Below are positions 30,657 through 39,170 of a stretch of DNA of 39,232 nucleotides, one piece after another. The notes beneath the pieces are model-generated. The model saw only the letters and a program-made list of their open reading frames with translations. It was not told the DNA's origin and ran no database searches. Made by a program: the position numbers and the translations under genes. This DNA is from a bacterium. GTDB lineage: Bacteria; Cyanobacteriota; Vampirovibrionia; Gastranaerophilales; Gastranaerophilaceae. Position 1 is the first letter of the stretch; every line of letters begins with the position of its first letter. The stretch spans positions 1-39,232 of the forward strand of contig JAFVDH010000030.1 in NCBI GenBank assembly GCA_017478515.1. Direction: 5' to 3'.

Positions 30657-31410
30657 ACGTTTCTATTGTTTCGTTTTGTATAAGATATTCCCCGTTCGAT
30701 TGAAGTTCATATAATTGAGGTTTTATAAGAGAATAGTAAAAATTGAATGTTGAATCGCAAATTAAATATTTACTGCTTATTCTCAGTTTGTTTAACCCTT
30801 TTGCTAAATCTATTTGTTTATTATTGTCTTCCGGCTTTTCAATTTCTGTTCCGCTTAAATATATTTTCAGAAACGGATATTTTTTTGAAAATAGTGTTTT
30901 TGTTATGTACAATTGAGTTATTACGCTATTTATTATTTTATAAAAATCGTCAAATGTAAAAATTAAATAGTTTTTATCATATTTTATTTTTGCTTTATGG
31001 TTAATTAAAAATGCTCTTACAAATTCTGACATGATTTCTGGATGAATAGTTTTGTCAGGAAATTCAAATCCGCAGACTACTATAAAACTGCTTAAATCTT
31101 TTAGCTGTGAATTTAGTTGTTTTGAAACCAGAGTATTAAAATTTTTTTCTGCAAAAAATTCATATTTGCCATGGAAAAATTTAAATATTTTTTTTAAATT
31201 TTCGTCGATATATTTAACAATTTTTGTTGTTATAGAAATGGATATTGCTGTTATCACAAGCAGTAAAAATATTCTAAACGTGAAATCTAAATTATTGAAA
31301 CCTAAAAAATCACTATTTAAAATTTCATGAAGAAAAGGAATTTGCATTTGAGTATAATCAATCTGCAAATTACCTAAATCAATATTTTGTACAAAATTTG
31401 TAATGTCCAT
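30622..31410 (-). CDS. Unknown membrane-anchored protein
   Basis: A 262-residue protein with one strong membrane segment (FRIFLLLVITAISISITTKIV, about 45-65) and a basic, helical cytoplasmic or periplasmic remainder. No family recognised. The start overlaps the stop of yvcK by one base (TAATG on the minus strand), so it is co-translated with yvcK. Its last 35 bases overlap the end of the convergent FliK-like gene, without a terminator between them. Confidence 0.72.
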   Translation of the reverse strand: MDITNFVQNIDLGNLQIDYTQMQIPFLHEILNSDFLGFNNLDFTFRIFLLLVITAISISITTKIVKYIDENLKKIFKFFHGKYEFFAEKNFNTLVSKQLNSQLKDLSSFIVVCGFEFPDKTIHPEIMSEFVRAFLINHKAKIKYDKNYLIFTFDDFYKIINSVITQLYITKTLFSKKYPFLKIYLSGTEIEKPEDNNKQIDLAKGLNKLRISSKYLICDSTFNFYYSLIKPQLYELQSNGEYLIQNETIETFMMMQPVDRTL

Positions 31411-32723
31411 TATTTTTTATCTTTATTTTTTCTTTGAGATTTTCTGTACCAATAATAAACGGCTCTTGCCACACGATAGCTGCTGTGTCTTACAAGCCCC
31501 TCTTTACTTTCTTCAATTAATTTTTTATGAACAATTGTTATATTTTCAATATTATTGCTATCAAGTTTTACAGGGAATTGGCCTGCTTCCTGATATTTTT
31601 CTGCCATATTGTCAGGCAGACTGTCGTTTACAAGCACTGCATCAAGTATTTTTTTACTGTTAGCATGTTTATATATTGCATTGATATGGTCAGAAACATT
31701 ATAATCATCTGTTTCTCCGGGTTGAGTCATTATATTACAAACATAAATCTTTTTGGCATTTGAATTTGCTACTTCTTCGGCTATTTCTTTTATTAACAAA
31801 TTAGGAATAACACTTGTATACAAACTTCCAGGCCCTAATATAATTAAATCGGCATCTTTTATTGCTGCAATAACATCTTCAAGTGCTTTACAGTTTTCAG
31901 GTTCTGTAAACAGTCTTTTAATTTTTTTGTGAGCTTCAGGAATATTGCTTTCTCCGTGAACAATTGAGCCGTCTTCATATTCTGCTGCAAGTTTCATATC
32001 GTCTAATGTTGACGGCAGCACTCTTCCTCTTATTGATAATACGTTAGAAGATTCTTTTACGGCTCTTACCATATCGCCTGTAATTGAGCATAAGGCTGTT
32101 AAGAATAAATTACCGAAACTATGACCTTCAAGGCCCTCTCCTGTTTTAAATCTGTATTGGAAAAGTTTTGTTATTAAGTCTTCGTTATCCGCAAGTGCTG
32201 CTATGCAGTTTCTGATATCTCCAGGAGGCAGAACGCCCATTTCTTCTCTTAATCTTCCTGACGAACCTCCGTCATCGCCTACTGTTACTACGGCAGTTAT
32301 ATTATTTGTTATGTTTTTTATACCTCTTAAAAGCATTGACAACCCTGTTCCGCCTCCTATGGCTACAATTTTAGGGCCTCTGTTCAATTTTCTTCTGCGA
32401 TATAAATACTCAAGTAAATTCCCTTTTGCTTTTTTATCCTGAACATCAAGGATTGTTAAATTAGTCTTCTGCCATCCTTTGAAAAAACAAATTACACCTA
32501 TGAATACTATTATTATTGCTATTATATCTGTGTTTGCGTGTGCTGCTATCTTTCTGATTACTTCCATTGTAAAGTATACAGGTCTTAAGTTAAAGAATAT
32601 CATTGTTCCTATTGTTATAAACAATGAACCCATGAAAATAAGTAAAAACCATCTTTTTATCTGCAATCCTGGGATTAACCATTTTGCATCATTTAGCAAT
32701 TCTTTATCTATAAACTTTTTCAT
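31410..32723 (-). CDS. yvcK: YvcK/CofD-like protein with membrane N-terminus
   Basis: A 437-residue protein of the YvcK (gluconeogenesis factor) family, which in Firmicutes binds UDP-GlcNAc and supports cell-wall growth on some carbon sources. The core starts PKIVAIGGGTGLSMLL (about 117-132), followed by AVVTVGDDGGSSGRLR and LPPGDIRNCIAALA. ADLIILGPGSLYTSVIPNLL is near 290. About 100 residues with two hydrophobic segments precede the core (about 25-50 and 65-85), so the protein is membrane-bound. An AAGGAAT ribosome site precedes the ATG at 32723. It leads a two-gene operon. Confidence 0.93.
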   Translation of the reverse strand: MKKFIDKELLNDAKWLIPGLQIKRWFLLIFMGSLFITIGTMIFFNLRPVYFTMEVIRKIAAHANTDIIAIIIVFIGVICFFKGWQKTNLTILDVQDKKAKGNLLEYLYRRRKLNRGPKIVAIGGGTGLSMLLRGIKNITNNITAVVTVGDDGGSSGRLREEMGVLPPGDIRNCIAALADNEDLITKLFQYRFKTGEGLEGHSFGNLFLTALCSITGDMVRAVKESSNVLSIRGRVLPSTLDDMKLAAEYEDGSIVHGESNIPEAHKKIKRLFTEPENCKALEDVIAAIKDADLIILGPGSLYTSVIPNLLIKEIAEEVANSNAKKIYVCNIMTQPGETDDYNVSDHINAIYKHANSKKILDAVLVNDSLPDNMAEKYQEAGQFPVKLDSNNIENITIVHKKLIEESKEGLVRHSSYRVARAVYYWYRKSQRKNKDKK

Positions 32724-32852
32724 AATTATTCCTTTATTTTTTATCAGCTCAATTTACAATCTGTCAACCAATAATTTGTCTCTAAGTTTTTAAATTGTTG
32801 CAAAAATAGCTGTTTTGTTTAAATACTTATTGATTTATATTATTGACAAGTT

Positions 32853-33650
32853 TTATTCTTCTCCCCAGCCTGCCAGTTTTGCTTTGTTATAATTAACAGG
32901 AGACGGTTCTATTATTTCGTTTGCTAACTTAATTATTTCCAATGAATTTACATATTTGTTTGAAAAATGTATTGAGTCAATTTCAACAGGAGTTGTTCCG
33001 TTTAAGTCATTATCAACTGATGATGTTGAAATTATTTTTCTTAATCTGTTTATTGCAAATTCTGTTTCGTTATTTTCTTCTTTTTCAGAGTTAAGTGTTA
33101 AATCAGCGTTATATACTTTGTTTAAGAATAATTCGCCAGCTGTAGCTATGCCTGTGAGTTCTCCTGCTTTCTTGATAATATCTCCCGCAGCACCGTATAA
33201 GATAAGCCATTTAGAACATTTTTTAACTGCTTTTGCAACGTTACATGCAAAAGTAAAGTCTTTTGCCATTAACTCATACATAGCTCCGTGGGCTCTTACG
33301 TGGTCTATTTCTACTCCGTAGGCTTTTGCAAACGATATTATTGCTCCTACTTGATATATTACAAGGGCTTCAATTTCTTCTTCGCTTAATTGCATTTCTC
33401 TATATCCAAATCCTTGGATATCGTCAAATCCTATATGTGCACCGATTGCAACATTTTTTTCTTTTGCTTTTAAAAGAGCATTTTTGATTGTGAGAGGGTC
33501 TCCTGCGTGAAACCCTGTTGAAATGTTTACAGAGCTTACATAATCAAGCAGGTCAAATTCCGAATTGTTCTTGTATATTCCGAAACTCTGTGCCAAATCA
33601 CAGTTAAAGTCTATATATTTTATTTGTTTTCTTTCTATTGTGTTTTGCAT
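32853..33650 (-). CDS. pxpA: LamB/YcsF family, 5-oxoprolinase subunit A-like
   Basis: A 265-residue protein of the LamB/YcsF family; PxpA with PxpB and PxpC opens 5-oxoproline using ATP. Conserved blocks are DFNCDLAQSFG (14-24), NISTGFHAGDP, VAIGAHIGFDDIQGFGYREM and DHVRAHGAMYELM. Differences from the usual family are IGAH followed by IGF instead of PGY, and loss of the ADRxY block near 175. pxpB and pxpC are not next to it, so function as an oxoprolinase is uncertain. A minus-strand TATAAT (33675-33680) and AAGGAAT precede the ATG. Confidence 0.85.
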   Translation of the reverse strand: MQNTIERKQIKYIDFNCDLAQSFGIYKNNSEFDLLDYVSSVNISTGFHAGDPLTIKNALLKAKEKNVAIGAHIGFDDIQGFGYREMQLSEEEIEALVIYQVGAIISFAKAYGVEIDHVRAHGAMYELMAKDFTFACNVAKAVKKCSKWLILYGAAGDIIKKAGELTGIATAGELFLNKVYNADLTLNSEKEENNETEFAINRLRKIISTSSVDNDLNGTTPVEIDSIHFSNKYVNSLEIIKLANEIIEPSPVNYNKAKLAGWGEE

Positions 33651-33674
33651 ATATTCCTATTCCTTTTTAAATTT

Positions 33675-33680
33675 ATTATA
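33675..33680 (-). promoter_or_regulatory. -10 box of pxpA
   Basis: Minus-strand TATAAT, about 24 bases before the ATG at 33650. The AAGGAATAGGAAT tract lies between, so this gene has a normal short leader. Confidence 0.5.
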
Positions 33681-33738
33681 CATCTTTAAAACTGATAAGC
33701 CATATCTTTACATAATTTTAATTTATATGGCGAATAAT

Positions 33739-34587
33739 TTATGCGGCAAAGTTAAAAAATACAGTTAAGACAATTCCTGCTATCAAACAGTAATAGGCGA
33801 ATATTTTTAAAGAGAATTTTGAAACGAATATTAAAAAATATTTAATGCACAAATATCCTACAACTGCTGAAACCCCTGTTCCTATTGAAATATTAATCCA
33901 ATTGAACTGTGTAAGTTCTGCTGTGTTAATTTCTAAAATAGGATATAGAATTGATGTTCCAAGAATAATAGGTATTGTTAATAAAAAAGAGAATTTAGTT
34001 GCAGTTAGTCTGTCCAATCCTGAAAATAGACCTGAGGCAATAGTGAGTCCTGAGCGGGAAAATCCCGGAAATACGGCTAAACCTTGTGCTAGTCCCATTA
34101 TTATTGATTTTTTTAAGTTCATTTTATCTGTTTTTGCTTGAAAATTTTTAGAAACATATTCGCTTAAAAACAATATTATACCTGTTCCGATAAGTAATAC
34201 AGATACAATTTGCGGAGAATAAACAAGTTTTTCGCAAACATCTTTTAACGGGTATGCAATTATTACTGTAAACATTGTCCCGATTAGAATATACAGTCCC
34301 AATTTAGCGTATTCATCAGAAAAATTTCTGTTTTTTACTGCTTTGAAAAATTCAACGATAATATCCAAAATCATTTTTCTAAAATACACAAGAACAGCAA
34401 TAAGTGTTCCGAGATGGAGCATTATATCAAAGAAAGTTTCTTCCGCATTAATTACTGAAAAATTAGCTCCTGTCAATATTTTATAGATACTTGTTGCAAA
34501 AACTATATGTGCAGAGCTTGATATGGGCAAAAATTCGCTCAAACCTTGTACTATCCCTGTGATTATAGAATGAGTAATTGTTATCAT
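33739..34587 (-). CDS. uppP: Undecaprenyl-diphosphatase (UppP/BacA)
   Basis: A 282-residue multi-pass membrane enzyme that recycles the lipid carrier for peptidoglycan and O-antigen. Both active-site motifs are present: GLSEFLPISSSAH (15-27) and FPGFSRSG (about 173-180). About eight hydrophobic segments. Length is normal. It starts 2 bases after the queD stop, with GAGGAAAAA as ribosome site within the queD end. Confidence 0.96.
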   Translation of the reverse strand: MITITHSIITGIVQGLSEFLPISSSAHIVFATSIYKILTGANFSVINAEETFFDIMLHLGTLIAVLVYFRKMILDIIVEFFKAVKNRNFSDEYAKLGLYILIGTMFTVIIAYPLKDVCEKLVYSPQIVSVLLIGTGIILFLSEYVSKNFQAKTDKMNLKKSIIMGLAQGLAVFPGFSRSGLTIASGLFSGLDRLTATKFSFLLTIPIILGTSILYPILEINTAELTQFNWINISIGTGVSAVVGYLCIKYFLIFVSKFSLKIFAYYCLIAGIVLTVFFNFAA

Positions 34588-34589
34588 AA

Positions 34590-34952
34590 TTATTTTTCCT
34601 CAAAGTAGCTTGCACATGATTCTTGAGTTTCCCATACGTTTACTTTATATAATTCTGCAAATTTTTCTTTTAATTTTGTATAAATGTAATATGCAAGCAT
34701 TTCACTTGATGGGCTTTCGTTTTTGAATTCAGGCAATTCGTTTATGTCTTCGTGGTCTAAATACGCCAAAACTTTTCTTAGTTCGCCTTTTAATTTTTTA
34801 AAATCCACCAGAATGTTGCTTTTATCAAGTATTTCTCCTCTTACAAATACTTCTACAAGCCAGTTATGTCCATGTTGATTTTCGCATTCGCCGTCGTAAT
34901 TTAGTAGATGGTGTGCTGCTGAAAATGATAATTGAGTTTTTACTTCGTACAT
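34590..34952 (-). CDS. queD: 6-carboxytetrahydropterin synthase QueD
   Basis: A 120-residue enzyme of the PTPS family that makes 6-carboxy-tetrahydropterin for queuosine (7-deazaguanine). Zinc ligands are His14 in FSAAH and His27/His29 in QHGHN; the catalytic Cys is Cys23 in GECENQ. YLDHEDIN and the C-terminal NVWETQESCASY also match. AAGGAGATATC lies just before the ATG. It sits in a Kdo/undecaprenol operon, so the genes share transcription rather than pathway. Confidence 0.93.
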   Translation of the reverse strand: MYEVKTQLSFSAAHHLLNYDGECENQHGHNWLVEVFVRGEILDKSNILVDFKKLKGELRKVLAYLDHEDINELPEFKNESPSSEMLAYYIYTKLKEKFAELYKVNVWETQESCASYFEEK

Positions 34953-34971
34953 GATATCTCCTTAAATTTAT

Positions 34972-35499
34972 TTATTTGTCTTGTTCTGAAACTATATATT
35001 CTCTTTCTATTCCCTGAGTTTTTAGGATTAGGTCTGTTAATTCTCTTACCGCTCCTCGTCCGCCGTCTTTTGTTGATATAAAATGACAAACTTCTTTTAC
35101 TTCGTCAACAGCATCATTCGGGCATGATGCAAGTCCTACTTTTTCTAAAATGCAAATGTCCGGCAAATCATCTCCCATATATGAAGTTTGTTCGTATGTT
35201 AAATTATATTTTTCTAAAATTTCATCAAGCACGGGAAGTTTGTATTTTTTACCTTGATGAATTTCTTTCACGTGTAAATTTTCAAATCTGTGAGTTACTG
35301 TTCCGTTTTCTCTTGCGGTAATTATTGCTACAATAAACCCTGATTTTTGTATTCTTACGAGTCCTTGACCGTCTTTTACGTTAAAGCGTTTTATTTCTTC
35401 GCCCTTTTCACTTAAAAATATGCTTCCGTCTGTCATTACACCATCTACGTCAAAGGCTAACAGTTTTATTTTTTTTGCTCGTTCTTCAATTGTTGTCAT
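34972..35499 (-). CDS. kdsC: Kdo-8-phosphate phosphatase KdsC
   Basis: A 175-residue HAD phosphatase that yields Kdo for lipopolysaccharide. HAD motifs are FDVDGVMTDG (15-24), IITARENG with the Thr/Ser position, a Lys in QGKKYK, and YMGDDLPD. The tetrameric C0-type subfamily lacks a cap and has this length. The start at 35499 has GAGGATTT upstream. It is 40 bases after kdsD, the isomerase for the same pathway. Confidence 0.95.
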   Translation of the reverse strand: MTTIEERAKKIKLLAFDVDGVMTDGSIFLSEKGEEIKRFNVKDGQGLVRIQKSGFIVAIITARENGTVTHRFENLHVKEIHQGKKYKLPVLDEILEKYNLTYEQTSYMGDDLPDICILEKVGLASCPNDAVDEVKEVCHFISTKDGGRGAVRELTDLILKTQGIEREYIVSEQDK

Positions 35500-35539
35500 T
35501 TTGAAATCCTCAAATTTTAATTGTACAAGTTTTAATTAT

Positions 35540-36511
35540 TTAGGCTACTCCCGCTTTTAATAAATCATGAATATGCAGAATTCCTATTGGTTTAGAATTT
35601 TCATCCGTTATAGGAAGTGCCGTAATAGAATATTTTTCCATTGTATGCAATGCTCCTGCTGCGTAGGAGGTTTCTTTCACTGTTTTTGGTGATTTTGTCA
35701 TAACATCTTTTACTTGCAAATTTTCAACCTGATGATATTTCAAAAGGGTTCTTCTTATATCTCCGTCTGTTAAAATACCTGATAATTTGTTGTTATCATC
35801 TGTTATTAGTGCTAATCCGAGTTTATGATTATTAACTGTTTCGAGTGTTGATAAGAAATTTTCGTTTTCGTTAACAATAGGAAGATTGTCATTTCTCATA
35901 AGGTCTGAAACTTTATATAAAAGACTTTTGCCAAGAGCTCCTGACGGGTGGAAAATTAAAAAGTCTTCTGCCGTAAAACCTCTTTTTTCCATCAAGCAAA
36001 CAGCTAAAGCATCACCCATTGCAAGAGTTGCTGTTGTGCTTGCGGTAGGGGCTTTGTTAATAGGGCATGCTTCTTTTTCTACGGAAATATCTATTCTTAC
36101 GTCTGCTGAGTGTCCCAATGTTGAATCAAAGTTCCCGCACATTGCTATTAAAGGCAGATTAAATCTTTTTATCAGCGGTAACAGGTTTAATAATTCTTGA
36201 GTTTCTCCGCTGTTTGATATTGCAACTACGATATCTTCTCTCGTTACCATTCCGGAATCCCCGTGGGTGCTTTCTGCGGGATGCAGAAAGTACGATGGTG
36301 TTCCTGTTGATGAAAGGGTTGCGGCTATTTTTTTGCCGATAAGTCCTGACTTGCCCATTCCCGTTATAATTACACGCCCTTTACAGTTGTACATCAAGTC
36401 TATTGCTTTATTAAATTCTTCTTCATTCAATCTTGATATCAATCTGTTTATTGAGTTCGCTTCTATTGTAAGCACTTCTTTTGCTATATCTGTAATTGCT
36501 TTTGTTAACAT
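35540..36511 (-). CDS. kdsD: Arabinose-5-phosphate isomerase KdsD
   Basis: A 323-residue enzyme that converts ribulose-5-phosphate into arabinose-5-phosphate, the first Kdo precursor. The SIS domain has TGMGKSGLIGKKIAATLSSTGTP (about 50-72), HPAESTHGD and ISNSGETQEL. Two CBS domains follow (about 205-260 and 270-323), with LTDGDIRR. A minus-strand TATAAT (36541-36546) and a G-rich ribosome region (GGGCGGG) precede the ATG at 36511. It leads the kdsD-kdsC-queD-uppP operon. Confidence 0.96.
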   Translation of the reverse strand: MLTKAITDIAKEVLTIEANSINRLISRLNEEEFNKAIDLMYNCKGRVIITGMGKSGLIGKKIAATLSSTGTPSYFLHPAESTHGDSGMVTREDIVVAISNSGETQELLNLLPLIKRFNLPLIAMCGNFDSTLGHSADVRIDISVEKEACPINKAPTASTTATLAMGDALAVCLMEKRGFTAEDFLIFHPSGALGKSLLYKVSDLMRNDNLPIVNENENFLSTLETVNNHKLGLALITDDNNKLSGILTDGDIRRTLLKYHQVENLQVKDVMTKSPKTVKETSYAAGALHTMEKYSITALPITDENSKPIGILHIHDLLKAGVA

Positions 36512-36540
36512 AAAATCCCGCCCTATTCTTGTTTGTTTTT

Positions 36541-36546
36541 ATTATA
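36541..36546 (-). promoter_or_regulatory. -10 box of the kdsD operon
   Basis: Minus-strand TATAAT, about 29 bases before the kdsD ATG, allowing a leader of about 23 bases that contains GGGCGGG. Confidence 0.5.
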
Positions 36547-36643
36547 CAATAATCTCCTCTATTCAGACTACTTTTTTACAAAAAATTTAAGAAATAAATA
36601 AATTGTTCCGAAAAGTATATTACAAAGAGATTATGAGAGAAAA

Positions 36644-36913
36644 ATGACAAGTTATTTTACACCGCACGGAAGCAATGCTGATTTAAGGATTAATTCAGTA
36701 AAAAAACACATAAAATGCACGGATTGCAAACATTTGAAAATGGATATTTCAAAATTAAATGCCATGGAGGCAAGTAAAATAGCTATATTATGTTCAACAA
36801 CTCATTACTTAAAATATCCGCAAGGAATAGTGGATTGTATAGTAAAATCAAAAAGTATAGTGGATTTGATAAAACCTTTGATTTTAAAGAACATGAAGTT
36901 TCAAACAAAATAA
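36644..36913 (+). CDS. Small CxxC protein of unknown function
   Basis: An 89-residue ORF with a single CxxC pair (IKCTDCKHLKMD, about 24-35) and two more Cys further on. The rest is helical and basic. No family recognised. The stop at 36911-36913 is followed at once by two small hairpins ending in T-rich DNA, as expected for a real short gene. An overlapping ORF (36790-36990) would translate both hairpins, so I reject it. A TATATT box near 36617 could be its promoter; the ribosome site is weak. Confidence 0.55.
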   Translation: MTSYFTPHGSNADLRINSVKKHIKCTDCKHLKMDISKLNAMEASKIAILCSTTHYLKYPQGIVDCIVKSKSIVDLIKPLILKNMKFQTK

Positions 36914-36959
36914 CGCAAGGATGCGTTTATAGGTATAAAAAGAGCACGGAAGCTCTTTT
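36912..36959. terminator. Two consecutive hairpins, probable bidirectional terminator
   Basis: AACGCA-AGGA-TGCGTT (36912-36927) is followed by AAAAGAGC (36938-36945), loop ACGGAA, GCTCTTTT (36952-36959). The second has A and T runs on both sides and can serve both the small CxxC gene and the convergent mntP. Confidence 0.75.
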
Positions 36960-36973
36960 GATTATATTTAAAC

Positions 36974-37516
36974 CTAATAAAGACTTTTAATGGCAAGTAA
37001 AATTAACAAGGCAGCTGCGAAGAATTTTAAAATTCTTACAGGAAAGCTTTTTAGAATATTTCCAACCCAAAATCCCAGCATTGAGTTGATAAAAGTTATA
37101 ATGGCAATAATTATTGCAGGTTTGAAAATGCTTGCTTTTGTTAAAGCTATTCCTGCTCCTGCAGCAAGAGCATCAATGCTTGTAGCAACTGCAACGGCAA
37201 ACAAACATTTTAAATCAAGACATTTTACAGTTTCTTCGCATTCGTTTTTTATTGCATCTTTTATGAAATTAAGCCCAAGTAAAAGAAATATTGTAAAAAC
37301 AATCCACTTTGAAAACGGTTCTAATTCGTCTGTAAATGCTGTTAGAGCAAAATATCCTATAATAGGCATTAAACCTTGAAAAATCCCGCAAAATCCTGCC
37401 AGATTTAAAGAATTTTTTATTCGTTTTTCTTTAAAACACATTCCGTAAGCAAACGATACCGCACACGCATCAACGGATAAGGCTGCCGCTAAAAATAGTA
37501 TATCAATTAAATTCAA
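36974..37516 (-). CDS. mntP: MntP-type manganese efflux protein
   Basis: A 180-residue membrane protein with about six hydrophobic segments, matching MntP. The two internal-repeat signatures with acidic residues are visible: ALSVDACAVSFAYG (12-25) and AVATSIDALAAGAG (about 108-121). The Asp in each repeat is thought to bind Mn2+. It starts at TTG 37516 inside the end of the DUF4127 gene, with GAGGTG four bases upstream. No yybP-ykoY-type leader is possible in this overlapped arrangement. Confidence 0.9.
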   Translation of the reverse strand: MNLIDILFLAAALSVDACAVSFAYGMCFKEKRIKNSLNLAGFCGIFQGLMPIIGYFALTAFTDELEPFSKWIVFTIFLLLGLNFIKDAIKNECEETVKCLDLKCLFAVAVATSIDALAAGAGIALTKASIFKPAIIIAIITFINSMLGFWVGNILKSFPVRILKFFAAALLILLAIKSLY

Positions 37517-38846
37517 TGCTCACCTCAATTTCAAATAACCTGTTCCAAGGGAATGAATATTCTGCTTTGAAATCAGTATTAAAAATTTCTTTTAGTCTGC
37601 TTTCAAAAAGTTTCATGTCATCAGTTATTTTAGTTGTTTTTAGGTTTTGCCGAACATTTGCCTGATATGCCCAATCGTCTGAAAATCTTATTAATTGAAG
37701 TTTTTTAAAAGCTTTTTCATTATAATTTTTTGCCATGTATTTAACTTTTAGTGCACAGAGCAGTGAGCCTAAAGTGTTTGCACTTGTATTCCAAGCACTG
37801 TATCCATAAAAAGTTTTGTCATCAATATTATTTTTGGAAAAGTCTTTAAATAATTCTTCTACAAATTTGTTATCAGCCCCGTTGGCAAATCTTACATCCG
37901 CTATTGCGTAAGGCTTTTGAGGCAGCTCTAGGATTTTGTTAAAGGGTTCTGTGTCTTTTTTCATCACAATTTCACCTTGATTGTTTCTGAAATTGTTTAT
38001 GATTAAAACCATATCGGCATTTTCTTCGTTCGAAACCTCCATCCCTGCAAGTTCTATTTGAGACAGAACGCTTTTTTCTATTGAGATATCTTCATAATTT
38101 GAAATTAAATGTTTTTGGTCATCTTCAATGAAAATCGGTGAGATTTTTACTTTTTTATTAATAGCTCTTGCAAACAGGGAAAGCGGAATTTCGTCCGCAC
38201 CTGTTTTAGTAAACCCTCCGAGTTTTTCAAGTTCTTGTGCCTCCTGTACGTTCAAACCATATTGAGCACAATCGTCTTTTGAAAAAATTAAAGTCTTAAA
38301 TATCCCTTGTTTTTGCCATTCAAGGTACAATTTGTTTATTTCAAAATTTCTTTTTCTTGTATTAAGGTAGTCTTCCAGAATTTCTTTTGGAACATCAGTG
38401 TTGGCATGGCCGTCTTTGTGCAGGTTGTAAGAGTAATTAAAAATCTTTGTTCCGTAATCTTTCCAGTATTCTTTTTCTTCCTGATTTACGTTGTTGTTTG
38501 ATATTCTCATTATGCTTGAAAAAGCATGAATTTCTGCGTTTTTGGACAGGAGAATTTCTTTTAAGTTTTCGGTTTTTTCTTTAATCTGTTCAAAAGACAG
38601 ATTACTTCTTCTTGATGGAATTAACCCTCCGTAGGCTGTTGTGTCAAGAGCAATGACAATTTTGTCAACTGGCGGAAGACTTTTTAGCCACTCAAAAATC
38701 TTTTCCGTATCGGCATTTCTGGTTAAATCTCCAAGAAGTTTTCTGTCCGGCATGTATAGTTCAATGTTTCCGTCAATGTCGGCAATATCTTTGATTAAAT
38801 TATAACAGACAGGTCTGTTATCAATTGGTATAACACAAATTTTCAT
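37503..38846 (-). CDS. DUF4127 family protein
   Basis: A 447-residue protein of the DUF4127 family, which has no established function. Typical blocks are PIDNRPVCY (7-15), YMPDRKLLGDL (31-41), VIALDTTAYGGLIPSR (64-79) and later FSKDDCAQYG, GADEIPLSLFAR, IADVRFANGADN and YSAWNTSANTLG. It appears cytoplasmic. It is coupled to mntP by a 14-base overlap. The ATG at 38846 lies six bases after a TAAAAT box, without ribosome site. Confidence 0.88.
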   Translation of the reverse strand: MKICVIPIDNRPVCYNLIKDIADIDGNIELYMPDRKLLGDLTRNADTEKIFEWLKSLPPVDKIVIALDTTAYGGLIPSRRSNLSFEQIKEKTENLKEILLSKNAEIHAFSSIMRISNNNVNQEEKEYWKDYGTKIFNYSYNLHKDGHANTDVPKEILEDYLNTRKRNFEINKLYLEWQKQGIFKTLIFSKDDCAQYGLNVQEAQELEKLGGFTKTGADEIPLSLFARAINKKVKISPIFIEDDQKHLISNYEDISIEKSVLSQIELAGMEVSNEENADMVLIINNFRNNQGEIVMKKDTEPFNKILELPQKPYAIADVRFANGADNKFVEELFKDFSKNNIDDKTFYGYSAWNTSANTLGSLLCALKVKYMAKNYNEKAFKKLQLIRFSDDWAYQANVRQNLKTTKITDDMKLFESRLKEIFNTDFKAEYSFPWNRLFEIEVSIEFN

Positions 38847-38852
38847 AGATTA

Positions 38853-38858
38853 ATTTTA
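38853..38858 (-). promoter_or_regulatory. -10 box of leaderless DUF4127 gene
   Basis: Minus-strand TAAAAT with six bases (TAATCT) to the ATG at 38846. An oppositely directed TATAAT lies next to it at 38860-38865, which could fire toward the cassette on the right. Confidence 0.5.
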
Positions 38859-38932
38859 CTATAATTTTCTTTGATTTTCGAAAAAACATGTAAATTTATC
38901 CCCAAAATCATGAAATAATGCCCAAAACGAGG

Positions 38933-39134
38933 GTTTTGTTAAGAAATATTACAAATCTGAAAACTATTGCCAATATTGAATTATAGCGATTTGAAACAAA
39001 AATGTTAACTTTTGTAAATATGAATTTTAAAATGGCTGAAACTCAAGTATAATGCCCTATATGATATGATATGATATGATAGGGATAGGGATACTAAAGT
39101 CTTTTGACCATGTTGTCGACATGAAAAGTGTTAG
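38933..39134 (+). repeat. Promoter-leader cassette, copy B
   Basis: The second copy of the element at 17946-18147, ungapped. Its identical blocks are 39007-39053 (47 bp, -10 TATAAT at 39048-39053) and 39056-39080 (pentamer repeat). Start is expected near 39060. The ribosome site AAAGGAG at 39157-39163 lies outside the conserved part, as in copy A. It fills most of the 324-bp gap between the DUF4127 gene and the MGISANQARL gene. Confidence 0.9.
39109..39123 (+). promoter_or_regulatory. Leader hairpin with TGTCG loop, copy B
   Basis: CATGT (39109-39113) pairs with ACATG (39119-39123) around TGTCG. It is the same fold and loop as at 18122-18136, with compensatory changes in the stem. Confidence 0.5.
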
Positions 39135-39170
39135 GACAAAGCAATATAGGAAAGTCAAAGGAGTAAAACA

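Noticed and set aside
36790..36990. 66-codon ORF overlapping the small CxxC gene
   Set aside because: It reads through two terminator-like hairpins and into the end of mntP, and has no ribosome site.
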